DNA of 64,000 nucleotides, from positions 307,834 through 371,833 of the forward strand of contig CAUYUJ010014560.1 of the NCBI GenBank assembly GCA_963575745.1. The letters run 5' to 3'. How positions within the stretch are numbered: the stretch's first letter is position 1; each line of letters starts with the position of its first letter. The notes beneath the pieces were generated by a model that was given only the letters and a program-made list of their open reading frames with translations, was not told the origin of the DNA and did no database searches. Source of the stretch: Prorocentrum cordatum (taxonomy: Eukaryota; Sar; Dinophyceae; Prorocentrales; Prorocentraceae). Made by a program: the position numbers and the translations under genes. Below are positions 20,615-32,228 of this stretch, in pieces.

Positions 20615-20655
20615 CCCCCTCCTCCTCGTCCTCCTCGTCCTCCTTCTCCTCCTTC
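20615..20655 (+). repeat. TCC-rich microsatellite, right half of insertion target
   Basis: It begins CCCCC (possible target duplication) and continues as TCC/TCG/TTC repeats. This is the same pyrimidine tract that ends before the 5' LTR. Confidence 0.7.
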
Positions 20656-20928
20656 TTACCCCCTGTCGTGCGGCTTGGCGGCACAACGCACGTGCGCATC
20701 TCAGCGTGCACCGCAGAATGGTCGATTGAATCGGGCCACTTGGTTCTCGGACGGCCAGTTTAGCTGGAGCCTCCTGGACGCAAGTGGGAGTGAGGGTGAT
20801 GCGGGCGGACTCGAGGGGACTCGTAAATTCCAGCGGCGCTCCTTTGTCCATGAGGATTTGTTTTCCATTGTTTTCTCCTGAATCCACACGCGTTCCATTT
20901 TGTCACAAAGATTCCTTCTGAAATTCTA

Positions 20929-21220
20929 TACACAACAATGGCGCTGTGTTGCACACGGCTGATGTGGTGCACACTGGCGCCGTGGCGTACACAGGCACTG
21001 CAACGCACGCAAATATTGTAATACACTGGTGCTGCGTTGCGCACGGCTGATGTGGTGTACGGAGGCGCTGTGGTGTACACAGGAGCTGCTGTGCCCGCAG
21101 GCACGGTGGCACAAACTGACGCTGCGTTGCACGCGGCTGCTGTGGTGTATATCGGCGGTGTGGTGGACACAAGCGCTGTGGTGCACGCGGGCACTGTGAT
21201 GTACACAGGCGTTGTGGTGC
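20929..21220 (-). repeat. 18-bp minisatellite, right (inverted) array
   Basis: Units such as GTGGTGTACACAGGCGCT are the reverse complement of the left array at 12,584-12,868, with the same 18-bp period. Confidence 0.75.
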
Positions 21221-21425
21221 ATATCGCCACCTACATGTTCGTGCCACCCGTCCTCCGTCATGCCTAACCATTCCCAAACGCCGCCGGCACGAAACATGAC
21301 GTCATCGACCCCCTCCCCCCCCAGATGATTGCCGTCATCGGCCCGGACTTAAAACAGGCTCCAGCCGCGTCCGCGCGCACGACGACGATGAGCGACGAGC
21401 GACGAACCACGAGCCACGACGACGA

Positions 21426-21471
<46 letters not shown>

Positions 21472-21660
21472 CTGCGGACCAGACACCTGTGCGGATTCCC
21501 ACGCGGACACCTACGCGGATCCCAATGCGCACGGCGGAAGTGCCCGGAGCGCACTGGGGGGGGGGGAGCGTTACGTCATATTGGGGGGGGGGGCAGCGGG
21601 GGCCATGACGCGCGTCATGCCCCAAGCAATAAAGAAATGGCCTCTATATTGCGCGTCCGT
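21221..21660 (-). repeat. Right arm of imperfect inverted repeat, with (GAC)n
   Basis: Read on the minus strand, it repeats the ordered motifs of 12,389-12,583. It contains a (GAC)n microsatellite at about 21,417-21,472 and G11-12 runs near 21,557 and 21,583. The GAC/GAGCGACGAGCG block has the same, not inverted, orientation in both arms. The relation is therefore a mosaic. Confidence 0.5.
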
Positions 21661-21889
21661 AAACTCGCAGGCCGTCAAGGGGCAGCAGGAGGCGGAAAGG
21701 CGCCCCCAAACAGGACCATATCAAAAACTGCCAGAATTACGTCAGTACCACCTCCTAGATAAGATGGTGTTCGCTCAATGTTGTCACTTCCCATGGCGGG
21801 ATCGTGCTCACTCCGGGGTACTACTCCTCCGCTGAGGTAGTGTTCAGTCTGGCCCTCGCTAGCTGATTCTTTACCTTCTTAATCGTTGA

Positions 21890-22643
21890 TTATGGGTGCG
21901 GTGTTACATGGTAAACTCCCGGATGTCGCATATATACTAGCAAATCACCTAGCATAGCTTCGGCGAGGCAATCCACTGCCATGATGCGGGCGTCGATCCA
22001 ACGGATTTTTTCACACAGCAATCTAGGATTCATGATCTCAACTTCCTCCGGTCCGCGAGTCCATATACCTTGACGTAAACGAGTTGGATCAACACTCAAA
22101 CGTTTATCTTCCACTTTTCCCATTTTCGACGCATTTAGATGCTCTTCTGGGCTTTTACAAACCGTCACCCGAAGGCGTCTCATAGTCATAGCAGGAATCT
22201 CTTTCCAATATCAAGGGAGCTTATGCCTCGCGCCAAAATGCCGCGGACATCGGCGGTGGCAGCGCGCGTGCGCGCACCTGGCTCTACGCCCCAGAGACAC
22301 GCCGAAATCTCCACATGCAGGGTACATTTGCACACGCACCCACTGACCTTACTCGACAAGCGTATAACATGAAAATGATCACTGTTCCGTCAACAAACCT
22401 GGGTCTAACAATACCGTTGAACCGAGCCCTCGGGGATCTGAACGGCTAGAGCTAGCCCTTAATGGCGTCGGCTTCTCCAGCCCAGGTGGCGCCAGCGACT
22501 GCGAGGACGACCGCGTCGTTGACCCATGTGACTGCCCCTCTCTTCAACGCATGTCCACTTTCTGAAGAAGAATGCGGCGCCTCTTCCAGAGCGCGATTAG
22601 CTTCCTTGAGGTGAAGCACCTTCGCGCGGTTCACTGCCGCCAC
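21890..22643 (-). pseudogene. Copia-type RNase H, relic II
   Basis: The reading 22,452-22,643 gives AKVLHLKEANRALEEA then VTWVNDAVVLAVAGATWAGE. This aligns with the RNase H start where TDASWA is expected; the first Asp is Gly here. The reading 21,890-22,189 ends with KIRWIDARIMAVDCLAEAM, the C-terminal Asp motif, and GDLLVYM. The middle is frameshifted. Loss of the first catalytic Asp indicates an inactive copy. Confidence 0.6.
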
Positions 22644-22899
22644 TAGTCGGCTCGCGCGATGAAGTAACGCAAGTTTGCGCTGCCGGGCAACCCGCGATAA
22701 AGCACCGGCAGACCAGAACTGGCACGCCCCCCGATCATTGCAATTCCTGGTGAGACGGGTGCCCCGAAGATAGGGCGCAACTTTAACCCCCCCACTGTCA
22801 CCCCTTGCACTGAGTCGGAAAACGCAGTCCGCATCCTGGATAACTTGCAGTTCACAATAACGAAAATTTCTTGACTTACAGTCGAAGCGTTGACCTGAG

Positions 22900-23840
22900 G
22901 AACACTAAAGAAGGAACGAGGCCCCTTTTCTCCCATAAGTTAACCTTCGATTTCCGATCGAAAACAATAAGGGACGCCTGAGGCAAGCTGCGGAGCACTT
23001 AAGGAACGCGGAGCCTCTCCCCAACGGAAAGGGTTCCTTCTTCAGGGCCCCGACTGATTCGAATCGCAAATCCGGCCAACACTGAATCAATGATATACTG
23101 CTCTCGTCGTCCGCAGCCCGCAGGATATCGCCCGCGTGAGTACCTAACGCGCGCGCAATCTCGCTTTTGCCGCTAGCGATGCTGAGGAGAGTTGGCATGG
23201 TGCGATTCAACCTGAATCCATGCGCCTTGCAACGTTGCCGATTCTTACTCCATGAACCTCCGCCTGCATCGCGAGTTTCATCGACAGGCGCGCGAGCGAT
23301 ACGCGCTCAGCCGCCCAGTGCTCCGACAAGTCCGTCTGGCGGCGGCTTGAGCAGCGTGGGGCGATCGAGTTCCTGTCCGTGGAAGTATGCAGACGCAAGA
23401 TCGGCGCATTTGAAAATATTGTTCGCACCGGCAGCCCAACAAATTAGATGTCTTCAACCTTCGAGCTCGCATGTCGAGAAAGCCGTGCGAAGCCCAAGTA
23501 GCTTCTCATGATCTCCTCGTAGAACGAGTCTGCTCCTGCATTGCGGCGCAACAAATGGGCCATCTGGTCTGCGGAGATGCTCGTTCTCGTCGCTCTCAAT
23601 CCCGCGCGTCGGGGCCATGCGATATCCTCCGTCCAGATGTTTCTGTAGACCTGCAGGATTGATTGGTACTGCTGCGTTGTGTTGGACTTCCTCCATTTTC
23701 CAAGTCATCCTGTCTCGCGAATCGTAGGCCGTTCTTGACGACTTCTGATTCTCGATAACACCCCTAATTGTGGAACTCTTCAACTTCTCTCGTGACTGGG
23801 TCGTAGTGACGGTGCGCTCGTTGAAGAACCCAGGCAAGTG
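22900..23840 (-). pseudogene. Copia-type reverse transcriptase, relic II
   Basis: The minus reading includes SDENEHLRRPDGPF and RSRLVLRGDHEKLLG (23,454-23,660). Motif A follows as KCADLASAYFHGQELDRPT (23,350-23,420, aspartate intact). A connection DETRDAGGGSW is next, and ALGTHAGDILRAADDE (about 23,090-23,140), where VDD would be expected and AGD is found. The second and third acidic residues are therefore partly lost. Frame breaks occur at about 23,340 and 23,450. The copy is not expected to be active. Confidence 0.65.
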
Positions 23841-24424
23841 ATCCGCGTGGCTTAACTGCTATGGGTGCTGTCCTGCTCCGTAGTAAATCCACACCTGCAC
23901 CTGTAGTGCCCGTTCTCTGCCGTGCTTCGAACACCGGACTCGCTGGCTCGGGTCCTGGTTCCGCTACTGAGTCTGGCGGAGTATCTCCAGGTGTCTTCTC
24001 TGCAGCTGGTGCTGATGCACCAGCCGCGATTCTTCTGCGCATCACGTAACTGCGGCCGCGTGCGTCGTGAGGCACGTCATCTGGAAATGACCTCTGCAAT
24101 GGCGTTCGGTTCACTTGCGATGCCCGTGGCGCTGGTTGTTCGTCTGGAAGAATTACACCATCTCCTCCACCCTCGCCGCTCATGTCATCACCTTGGCCAG
24201 CGGGCTCTGCCTCCTCCATCGGTCATTCGAACTCCGCATCTTCGGGGATGGCCGACAGCGCATCCCCTTGCTGACCTTCGGGTTGATTGAATCCTGGCAT
24301 AACTCGTCGTTCGTCTACGAACGACTTCTGTTGGCCATCCCGAAGAGCACGTCGACCCAAGCCACCCTCGCGTCGCAGAAAATACTGCTACGCAAGAGCC
24401 TCCGCCGCACTACGCGGACGGAGC

Positions 24425-25290
24425 CTAATCGAGTGCGACGCAAACTGGCACTCCATGGGTGATGACCCACGCTTTTGCACCGTCGGACCCGACGATCCCG
24501 GATCCCGTGCTCCACTTGGCCGCGACTTGACCCACACTTGGTCTCTTGTGGGCGCGCGCCACACCACCGACCTCGCATTTTCCTGCCAGGGGCGCTGCCA
24601 TGCGGAGTGCAACACGCGCGGTTCGACCCCCGACGTCTTGCTCAGCAAATGCCTTGCGCGCAGCGGCGCGAATCGCCGCCTGGCGAGAGAATTCGTCAGA
24701 CCTGCCTTTCGCCACGTAAGACAACGCACCTAAATCGAGAACTTCCGCGCCGTCGAATTGATTCCCCAGTGCGCAAAGTTGTCGTCTGAGAACCCATTGG
24801 GATAGCGGGGGCCCTGCGACTCGAGATATCCCATTGTGCGTGCTATCGCCTTCCACGGCTAATTCCACTATCTCATCGAGTCCGATGACGTTTCCGTCGT
24901 GAACCAACTTCTTGAACACCACGCTTTTCCATAGGCCACCGTGCCTCTCAGGGCGTCCGATTTGCTCTGGGGGCTCGACTCCAGCATCGCTGAGGTGGAC
25001 CCCCTGGCTCTTGGCCCACTGCAGGAGAACACCTCGGTTGCGCAGTCCTCGACCTAACGCAATTCGCAAGGGATTACCAGCCCATGCGCACCGCGAGGCG
25101 CGTCCTAGAGGAAGGCATGCCACCACCTTACCGTGCGAATATAAGGCGCTGGAACGTTGTTCCCTGGAAGATGAGGTTCAGGAAGATGTGCTTTTCTCAG
25201 ATGTTGTCCTTGGAATCGATACAATAGATACCAACTTCGCAATTGAAACAAAACTGCTTGGGCATAGCTACCGTCTGAGTTTGAGCTAAC
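24425..25290 (-). pseudogene. Copia-type integrase, relic II
   Basis: The minus reading near 25,180-25,250 gives FCFNCEVGIYCIDSKDN, placed like the first Asp strand of an integrase core. The 24,425-25,126 reading contains GVEPPEQIGRPERHGGLWK, matching the region around the catalytic Glu (family pattern E-R-H-G). PLSQWVLRR follows, then the C-terminal beta-rich domain ending KAWVITHGVPVCVALD. The second Asp was not located. The N-terminal finger may lie in frameshifted sequence at 25,440-25,800. Confidence 0.6.
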
Positions 25291-25896
25291 GGCTTGTGGT
25301 GTTCACGAGACTCGCGCCTGTAGTGCCTTGCTGCTTCAATGTGCTCCATTCACAGCCGTGATAGCCTCATAATCTGAATCAGCACGCGATGTGGTACATG
25401 TCCGAATTGCCGATGAAGTCGCCGAATGGCAATCCTCACTCAGAGGGGTATCTTCAGCCAAGCCATTCTCCGAACTCCTTCCGACTTCGGCTCTCCTGGG
25501 AGCGGCGGCTGCTCGGGGATCTCCTGCTCTTCATCCCTGCGCTGATCTTGTGGCGACAGCAGCCCTGCCCTTCGCCCACGACGGCAGCCCTGCCCTGTCG
25601 ATGCAGCTTCAGCCGGAAAGGCACTCGCTGTAAGACGGCCCAGCCGAATCTGACGCCCGAGATCGCGAAGAAAATTAAGAAACTCGGGTGAGCTTGTGTC
25701 GGTGTCTGACTCTAGGTGAGAGTCCAGCGCATTCGTAACATCAAGGCTCGAGCAAAGAACCTCGTGACCAAGTTCAACTGTGTCTGAGGCACCAGTGTTT
25801 GGCAACTCCTCAAAACAACTACGGGCACTGCTGACCTTGCTGCTAGTGCAATGGGCGATTGTGAGATCAAGATTGCACTCGCTGGTCTCTTCTCAA

Positions 25897-28616
25897 TCAT
25901 GCACCCCAGCCCGGGCGAATCGCAACATCCGCCGCCGCGCCGGCCGCGCTGGCGGCCCCCGCAAATGCGAGGCCGACGATGAGGCGCAGTTCCTTGCTCG
26001 CGGAGACGTGGCCCGTGGGCGGCACCTCGACGTCCGTCAAGCACTTCGTGATGACTGAATCCGTCTCGTCCACCTCAACCAGCCCAGCACTGTTGTCCTC
26101 GCGCTTCTTCGCGTTCATGGTCGGCATCTGGTGCCCATCGCGCCTGAGCGGCGCGCGCAGATATGCGACTCCGTAATGGTGAGCCCGAGGCGGCTGGGTG
26201 AATACACATATCATATATCCTGCCATACTCCTGCGCGTCGCATTGCGAGTCCATGGGCGCGCGATATCCTCGAGCTGCTCCCAGTTCCGCGTCTCCTTAT
26301 TGCGCCCAAGAATGCTCTTGCGCCACTTGCTACATGACGCAGGGTACTTGGTCTTCGTGTCGAAGGGGCCAGACTTGAGGTTGGCGCGATGTTGCGACTG
26401 TCCATGCACGTGGACGCTGGTGTCACACCTCGGTCTGGGCATGTCGCAGGGTCAATGTGCGTGATAAAGTTCCGTATCTTGCCAATCTCGAACAGCGTCT
26501 CCATCTGCTCGTCTCCAATGTTCACCGGTTCGAAATCCACGAATGGATCTCCTCCCTTGTCGTCGCTCAACGGCAGGCCGCTGTCCGGAGATCCCCACAT
26601 GGCCGCGCTGGCAGGCGTCGGTGGTGGAGGTGGCAGAGGCGCAACTGTCTTCGGTGCTTGAAGTGGCGGCGGTATCGGGGGCGTCTGACTCCGCGGGGCA
26701 GATGCTGTCGGTGGCACTCACGCATGCCTCGGGGTCAACGCGGCAGCCGGGGGTGGATCGCCCTCCGGCTTGCGCTGGGTCAGACGCGCCCGCTTGACGA
26801 CGGATCCACTTCCCTCAGGGCGGCGGGGACCTGTCGCGGCCAGAGGCCCATCGTCATCGTCGCGGGGAACAACGAGGATATCTCCACAATGGCTTTGGCG
26901 CGGTACCCGTCGAACTGAATTCGGCGGCCTCTCTGACACTGCGCGCGCAGTCATCTGGCGCGCGGCCGCCCTCTGCGCAGACGCGAAAGTGAAGCGGGAG
27001 TTCTCGGCCCGCATATCGCTCCATCAACTCCTTGAAGTCGCTCTCATCATAATGTGCTCCATTGCGCGAATCCCATATAACCCGACTGTATCCCCTGCTC
27101 ATTTTCGCAATCTTTTCATCGTCAACCACGTCGCGGACGCAGGTGCGGGAGCGTTTCTCCTCGCGGCGAGCGCGCGAATCCTCCCGACCGGGGGCGGCGC
27201 TTGGCAGCCGGAATCGCATCGCGGCTCTCAGACTGAAGCGGGGGTCCGTTGAGCTTGTTGAAGGCGCCCGAGATCATCCTGGTCAGCGCGCCCGTCGCGT
27301 CCGCGGCTATTTCGAACGCCCAAGCGCGCCTGCGACGGCAGTCGTCGCAACGGCCACCGCGGGTCCTCGCCCCGCTCGCGATCACTAAGGTGGGCCGAAA
27401 CGCACTCAATGCTGTTGTCCGACAAAAATCGTTCCACTTCATGCGAAACCGTCGCGGATCGACGCCGACCTGAACGGCGTGCCACGATGATCGCAACTGG
27501 CTCATCCTTAGTGCAACCCGCAAGGAATTGTCCGACGCAGTCCGCGATGTCTGGGAAGTATCTGTTTTCCGCGAAAAATCTCAGCATCTTTGAATGGATG
27601 CCGACGCGTCGTCCAGCTTCCGAGTGGCAACAAACGTGGGCATGCCAAATCAATCGAAAGTTTAGGAGCGCGGCAATCAGAGCATCGAACAACGCCTTCC
27701 CGCCCCTTTCGGACGCGCTAGTGTCGCGACTCGATCCCCGATGCCGGCTGGCAAGATGATCAGCGAGCTTCCTGGCCCCGCTCGCGGACGGGTTGCTCTC
27801 GATATTATCTAGGTCCAGCGTGGCCGCCACGAGCTTGGGAACGTAGCTGTTTTGACGCCTCGACGCCGTCCGCGAGGCGTCCCGTCGCTGGGAACTTGCT
27901 GCTCCTGTCGTCGCCGTGATCCAGATCGGTCTGCCGCGCTGATGCTTCTGTGGCGATGTAAGGGGCGCGCAGGGGGCGCGCAACATCATAAACCCAACTG
28001 GGAGCAAACTGATCGAGACGAATGGCAAGGGGGCCAGAACGACGGAAGCGGCACAACTCCGCCTCGCCCTCCTGGCCCAGCGCAGCGCGGCCATTGACGA
28101 GGTCCTCGACGTGGCCGAGTGGCGCCTGTGCCGGCAGCGACAGCAGGAACGGCACATGACCTTATCTTTCGACTGATGAGACGCAAGAGTACCGCGCGCA
28201 AATCCACGACTGCCGACGACGCGATAAGGGAAACTCGTCTTACCCGTCGTGGAACTACCAGCCCGACCACCGACATCATAGTAGACCTTGCGAATTCTGT
28301 CAACCCATTCAGGGCAGAAAACAAGCTTCTCGCATTTATCACATGCGCCGGCAGCCCAACCCTTGCAGCGGCAACGCGAATTGCTCCCTTCGTCCAGGGC
28401 AGCCCACGCACCGCCATTCTTTGAGACATCAACCAGCCGGAGCTTGGAGATCACCGACGAATCGGTCGATATAGAAAGAGACCGCGCTGCAAGCGCGATG
28501 AGCTGATTCGCAGCCGTCTCAGAAACGCAGTCGCGGAACAGCGAGTCCAACTCGCTGGTGCTGGCGTCGCCCGTGTCCCGGCAGAGCGACGCAGCCCGCT
28601 TCGCGAAGATCTTCAT
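25897..28616 (-). pseudogene. RapZ-C-like P-loop reading with cysteine clusters
   Basis: From high to low coordinates this minus reading has a helical N-terminus; a cysteine cluster C-x-C-x7-C-x2-C-x5-C (about 28,310-28,370) and a further MCRSCCRCR; a long frame-shifted middle; then RSGRRRSATVSHEVERFL (about 27,420-27,480), followed by ECVSAHLSD and, in another frame, CDDCRRRRAWAFE. The G-R-x-R-S pattern next to alternating hydrophobic strands resembles the C-terminal domain of RapZ, where GxHRS follows a beta strand. Further on are SRVIWDSRNGAHYD, a Pro-rich linker and EQMETLFEIGKIRNFITHI. Function is unknown. It may be a nested insertion or an accessory domain of relic II. Confidence 0.4.
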
Positions 28617-29299
28617 CGCGAACTTCAGTTCCTAAGTGCCAATGCGACGATCACTCTCGACGATCCCCCCGATCGCCTCCGCCTGGAGGTTGGTGGCGCG
28701 CTCGACCATCCTCGTTGTCGCCTTCCTTTCCTGGGCGAGGAGCTCTCGAGGCTGCGCATCGATGCGTGTCGAGCACTTTCAGCGGGGCGCGCGGGCGACG
28801 CCGGAGTGCCTCCACCGTTGCCAGCGCGGTCGTGAGGATGCTCATCCGGCAGACGTCGCGCCGCGCATCTCCAATTTCTGGTCTTGCGACCACAGTCCTT
28901 GCGAGCGGGGGCGTCGAACCGAGCTGATGGGCCAGCGCCTGAGAAGCTTGTGCAGTCACGAACACGCGGATGAGGCGATGGCGGATCGGGGGGCTTTTTC
29001 ATGCTTGTCGAGCCGCTGGCGCCAGACCTGGCTAGGAGACGGGAGTCAATCTCAGTGCGACGTGAGTTGCGACCATTTGCCATTCGGGCGAAGTGCTCAC
29101 CGAAACGCGTTAAGAACGAATCAACTCCTCGCTCGGCTTCTTGATGTCACGACCCCAAAATACATATCCAGGAGCATATTTGAGAGCCCTGCCGAAAGCG
29201 AGACCTCGATGCTGACCAGTTGCAAACGTTGTGTCGTGACCAGGAACAAAACCACCTCCTGCATAGGTGTCAACTCGAACTCTTCATCCGATGCGCAGT
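28617..29299 (-). pseudogene. Unassigned coding-like segment, relic II
   Basis: Minus readings such as LTTALATVEALRRRPRAPL (28,770-28,850) and MQEVVLFLVTTQRLQLVSIE (29,200-29,280) look protein-like, but match no domain I can name. Stops lie between them. The place where the protease should be is within this interval; no D-S/T-G motif was found. Confidence 0.3.
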
Positions 29300-30440
29300 T
29301 CATTGAATAATTCTCAGGAGCAGCGGCAGAAGCACTCGGGGCAGCGGCCGTCGAGGCGGGCGCGCGAAGCGCCGCGCGCCCCAGCAGCTCCCGCAGCCCC
29401 CGCCGAAGTTTGGGAGACGACCTGAGTCGCGGCCGCGCGCTCGCGCTTGAGGCCGTCTTAAGCCGAGGCGGCCTCGGGCCAGGAGGCGCCCCCAGGGCAA
29501 CTCTTGCACGCGTGCCCCTCCGAACGCCCTTTTCATCGAGCAGCGCTGCCCACTGCGCCTTTCCTCCATCGCTCGAGCGCGCTCTGCGACATTGCGCGAC
29601 GCGAGGCGAGGCGGCAGAACGGCGGGAGGTTTTGGAATGCAATGTGTTGCAGATGTCAAGATGATGGCGAATGGCAGGTGGCGCCGCAACTGGCACCGTA
29701 GGTACGAACTGATCGTCGTTGTTATCCTCGCGTAGCTGTTCCTCTCACCACCATGCGCTGTCATGACCGTCTTGGGTTTTCCCTTGCGCTCAGGGCCCCC
29801 AGACCACTGGCCAATCTCGGAACAGGCCTTGCACTTCGAGCGCTTCTTGATCTCCTGGAGGCGAGCCCTGCGCTCTTCCAGAGTCGGCGCCACTTTGCCA
29901 CCGCCTTGGAAAAAAAAAAGGAATTGCCGACGGTGGCCTTGTCAGTTGCTGCTGCTCTTGCCTCTTCCCTTGGCGCCGAAGCTGGCCGCCGGGCCCTCGC
30001 CCAAGTGCGAACGAAAGATCATATCGGAAACGTCTTCCTCCAAGTAACCGTGCTTGGCCATTTCCTCCATCGTTTCGGCGTCAAATTCGCGTCCGCGCGG
30101 CGCAGATGTCCAGTGGGCGCGCGGTTCCCTGTCGCCCCAATTCTGGCCATCAGTCCATCTGTCCGCCCAGCAAGACTCGTCGCCCCAGCCATACTCTGGT
30201 GTGTTGCCGGACGCCTAGTACCCGTAGGGGCTCAGTTCCTCGGGATAGTGTTCCTCCTGCTCGTGCCAGTTGTCGTCGGCAGCGTGGTATGCCTGTGGTG
30301 GCCTAAAGTATTTGCCCTTGGCGTTGGGTTTGCACTGGCCCTTGCTAGGGTTTCGGCGCGCCTATGGAATAAAGGTGGAACTCTTGCCCGATTCTCCAGT
30401 GCCTTTTTGGCGGATGTAGATGCGACCGTACTGAAAGATC
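29300..30440 (-). pseudogene. Gag C-terminal part with degenerate zinc knuckle, relic II
   Basis: The minus reading contains an acidic, aromatic stretch (YHAADDNWHEQEEHYPEE near 30,250-30,310), FDAETMEEMAKHGYLEED (30,030-30,080), and ERRARLQEIKKRSKCKACSE then IGQWSGGPERKGKPK (29,780-29,880). The last matches a CCHC knuckle in which His has become Gln and the last Cys Arg. At least three in-frame stops were seen. The region downstream (29,300-29,700) is Arg/Ala-rich. Confidence 0.55.
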
Positions 30441-30502
30441 AAAAAGTCATGGATATTGTCGAAAGTGGTCACGTTACCTGCCGAGACGCAAACACATCGT
30501 CA

Positions 30503-30889
30503 CTACGGGTCGAAATTAACATCAAGTTTCCACCAACGCTTTCTGCGTGAGATGTGCGGAACCATCGACGCAGCGCTCTGTCGAGACATTGGCCCGCAAG
30601 GCCTCAGTCCTACCTGGAAAAAGGATCGTGGCTTCGAAGTGCGGATCGCCTGTACCGGTTGCTCGATCCCTGTCTTAGTCAGAAGCGTGTCTCTACCGAT
30701 ATCCATGGCTATATCGGGCGCGTAGCCTCTGAGGCCCTCTATCACTTTCCTGATGGCTGCTGTGCCCGTCTGTGGTTTTGGCTCTCCCGTCTCCACATCA
30801 ACGGAGGCCAAGGCAGCACTCATGCGCATCTCCATGCAAAATTCCCGTGCATGGAACTTGTTCGCCGTACCGTCGTATATGTAAGCCAT
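30503..30889 (-). pseudogene. Gag N-terminal part, relic II
   Basis: This 128-residue minus reading begins near AYIYDGTANKFHAREFCM and continues VIEGLRGYAPDIAMDIGRD. It resembles the retrotransposon gag helical domain, in which Y-D-G and a conserved Arg/Phe helix open the capsid. Near its end the frame appears shifted (MSRQSAASMVPHISRRKRWW). This reading is the 5'-most recognisable piece of relic II. Confidence 0.5.
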
Positions 30890-31019
30890 GTTTCGTATCT
30901 GATCGTGTCAGCGCGTCACAGCCTCCTCGCAAGGGTAACCGCTCTAGCATCATGAGGAGTTCTTCCGGGGCAAACGAGCACTGCGCAGTGGTGCGGTGGC
31001 CGAGGACCGTGTAGCAGCT

Positions 31020-31140
31020 CCGCTGCCAGTGTGAATGCTGTTCCCTTTTTCTGCCAATTGCAAAAGGGACCCCGTGCGGCCCAAACGGCAGCTAATAGCG
31101 CACGGACGTGTCATACACACAAAGAATATCACACCTCGGT
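31020..31140 (+). repeat. Dispersed repeat R1, copy 2
   Basis: Same orientation and motif order as 12,190-12,360: GCCAATTGCAAAAGGG, GCGGCCCAAACGGCA, TAGCGCACGGACGTGTCAT, CACACA, ATCACACC. Confidence 0.6.
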
Positions 31141-32228
31141 TTGAACACCTATCGTACTCCATCGTCCTCAGTGTTGCAAGGCTTCTCTGATGAAACCGAG
31201 CGCCGCTGGGTTATCGAACACATTCTGACAACCCGCCCTACATCCATGCAGCGGTTAGAAATGTTCGAGACGAATGTGCACAACGCTAGAGAAATAACTG
31301 CATTTCGAAAAACCATCCGCCGTCCATCCGTGTAGCTGCTGGAATGTTGAACGGGTGCGTGCGGCGGCAAGGCCAGGGCAACAGTTTTAACCCGATGTGC
31401 CCTCCATTCGTGTAGCTGTTGGAATGACAAGCTTCAAGACCGTAAGCGGTGGCGAAATCTCAATCGGAACGCCCAGCCCGCCCTACCAACCGGTCCAGTG
31501 GTGCGATGAAGAATAACTCCGAAAAATGGAAAGGGAGCCCGAAGAGAGGGGGTCAGCAAGTAAGAGCACGAAGATTCGGAGTCGGAGTCGGAAGCCTGGG
31601 CAGCTAATGAGTCCATACCTCCAAAAGAATGCGCGGGATGAGCCGCCTGAACGTCCAAACATCAAATCTGACGCAACGACCTGCCTGTGGCCCATCTGTT
31701 GGGCCTTTGGCTTGGAGCTCCCCACCGGCAGCAGAACCCAACCCGAGGCTCGAGGCTGGCCGACTGCCACGACGGTGCACGAGGGGGCTAGTCGGGGCAC
31801 GGGCTCCTGGCGGGTGGCGTTCGCTGTGCGCTCTGAGGCCGGCCCTGGCAAGCCAGATCTTCCAGTCTTCTGCCTCCGGAGGAGGACGACGTCGTCGTTT
31901 CGGAGGCCTCGGAGCCTCTTTGGAGGCTCTTGTCGCCGCGGCCAGGATCAACCCCATGAGGGGTCCAGCGACGGATTCTGCGCAGATTGTGGTCGAGCGG
32001 CGACGACCCAGACCTGCAACGTCCTCAATATTCGCCGGCCAAACGGGCCAGAGGCGTGCCAAGATCTCCGGCAACTGGTCAACGATATTTCTAGTTCGCG
32101 CGCGCGGGGCGGCCGCTGGGGGCCCCCGGACGAAAAGTACCCGGGCCAGGTCCTGGTCAGGTCCCCCCCAAATATGGTTTTCCTCCTGGGCGCGGCCTCT
32201 CAGGCCCCCAGAGCTCGCCAAGGGGGCC
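31141..32228. other. Unassigned sequence
   Basis: No supported gene. Two short copies of a CGTGTAGCTG(T/C)TGGAATG motif occur at about 31,331 and 31,410. The 31,700-32,228 part is GC-rich with long spurious open frames. Confidence 0.5.

Larger units (their letters stand above)
21890..30889 (-). mobile_element. Relic II: degenerate Ty1/copia-like retrotransposon
   Basis: From high to low coordinates on the minus strand: gag start (30,503-30,889), degenerate zinc knuckle (about 29,800), integrase (24,425-25,290), RT (22,900-23,840) and RNase H (21,890-22,643). That is the Ty1/copia order. All domains are split by frameshifts and several catalytic residues are lost. A 2.7-kb reading with a RapZ-C-like motif sits between gag and integrase (25,897-28,616). 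LTRs were not found. Confidence 0.65.

Noticed and set aside
2042-30889. LTRs for relics I and II
   Set aside because: I looked for direct repeats with TG...CA ends near the borders and found none by eye. A dotplot is required to exclude diverged LTRs.
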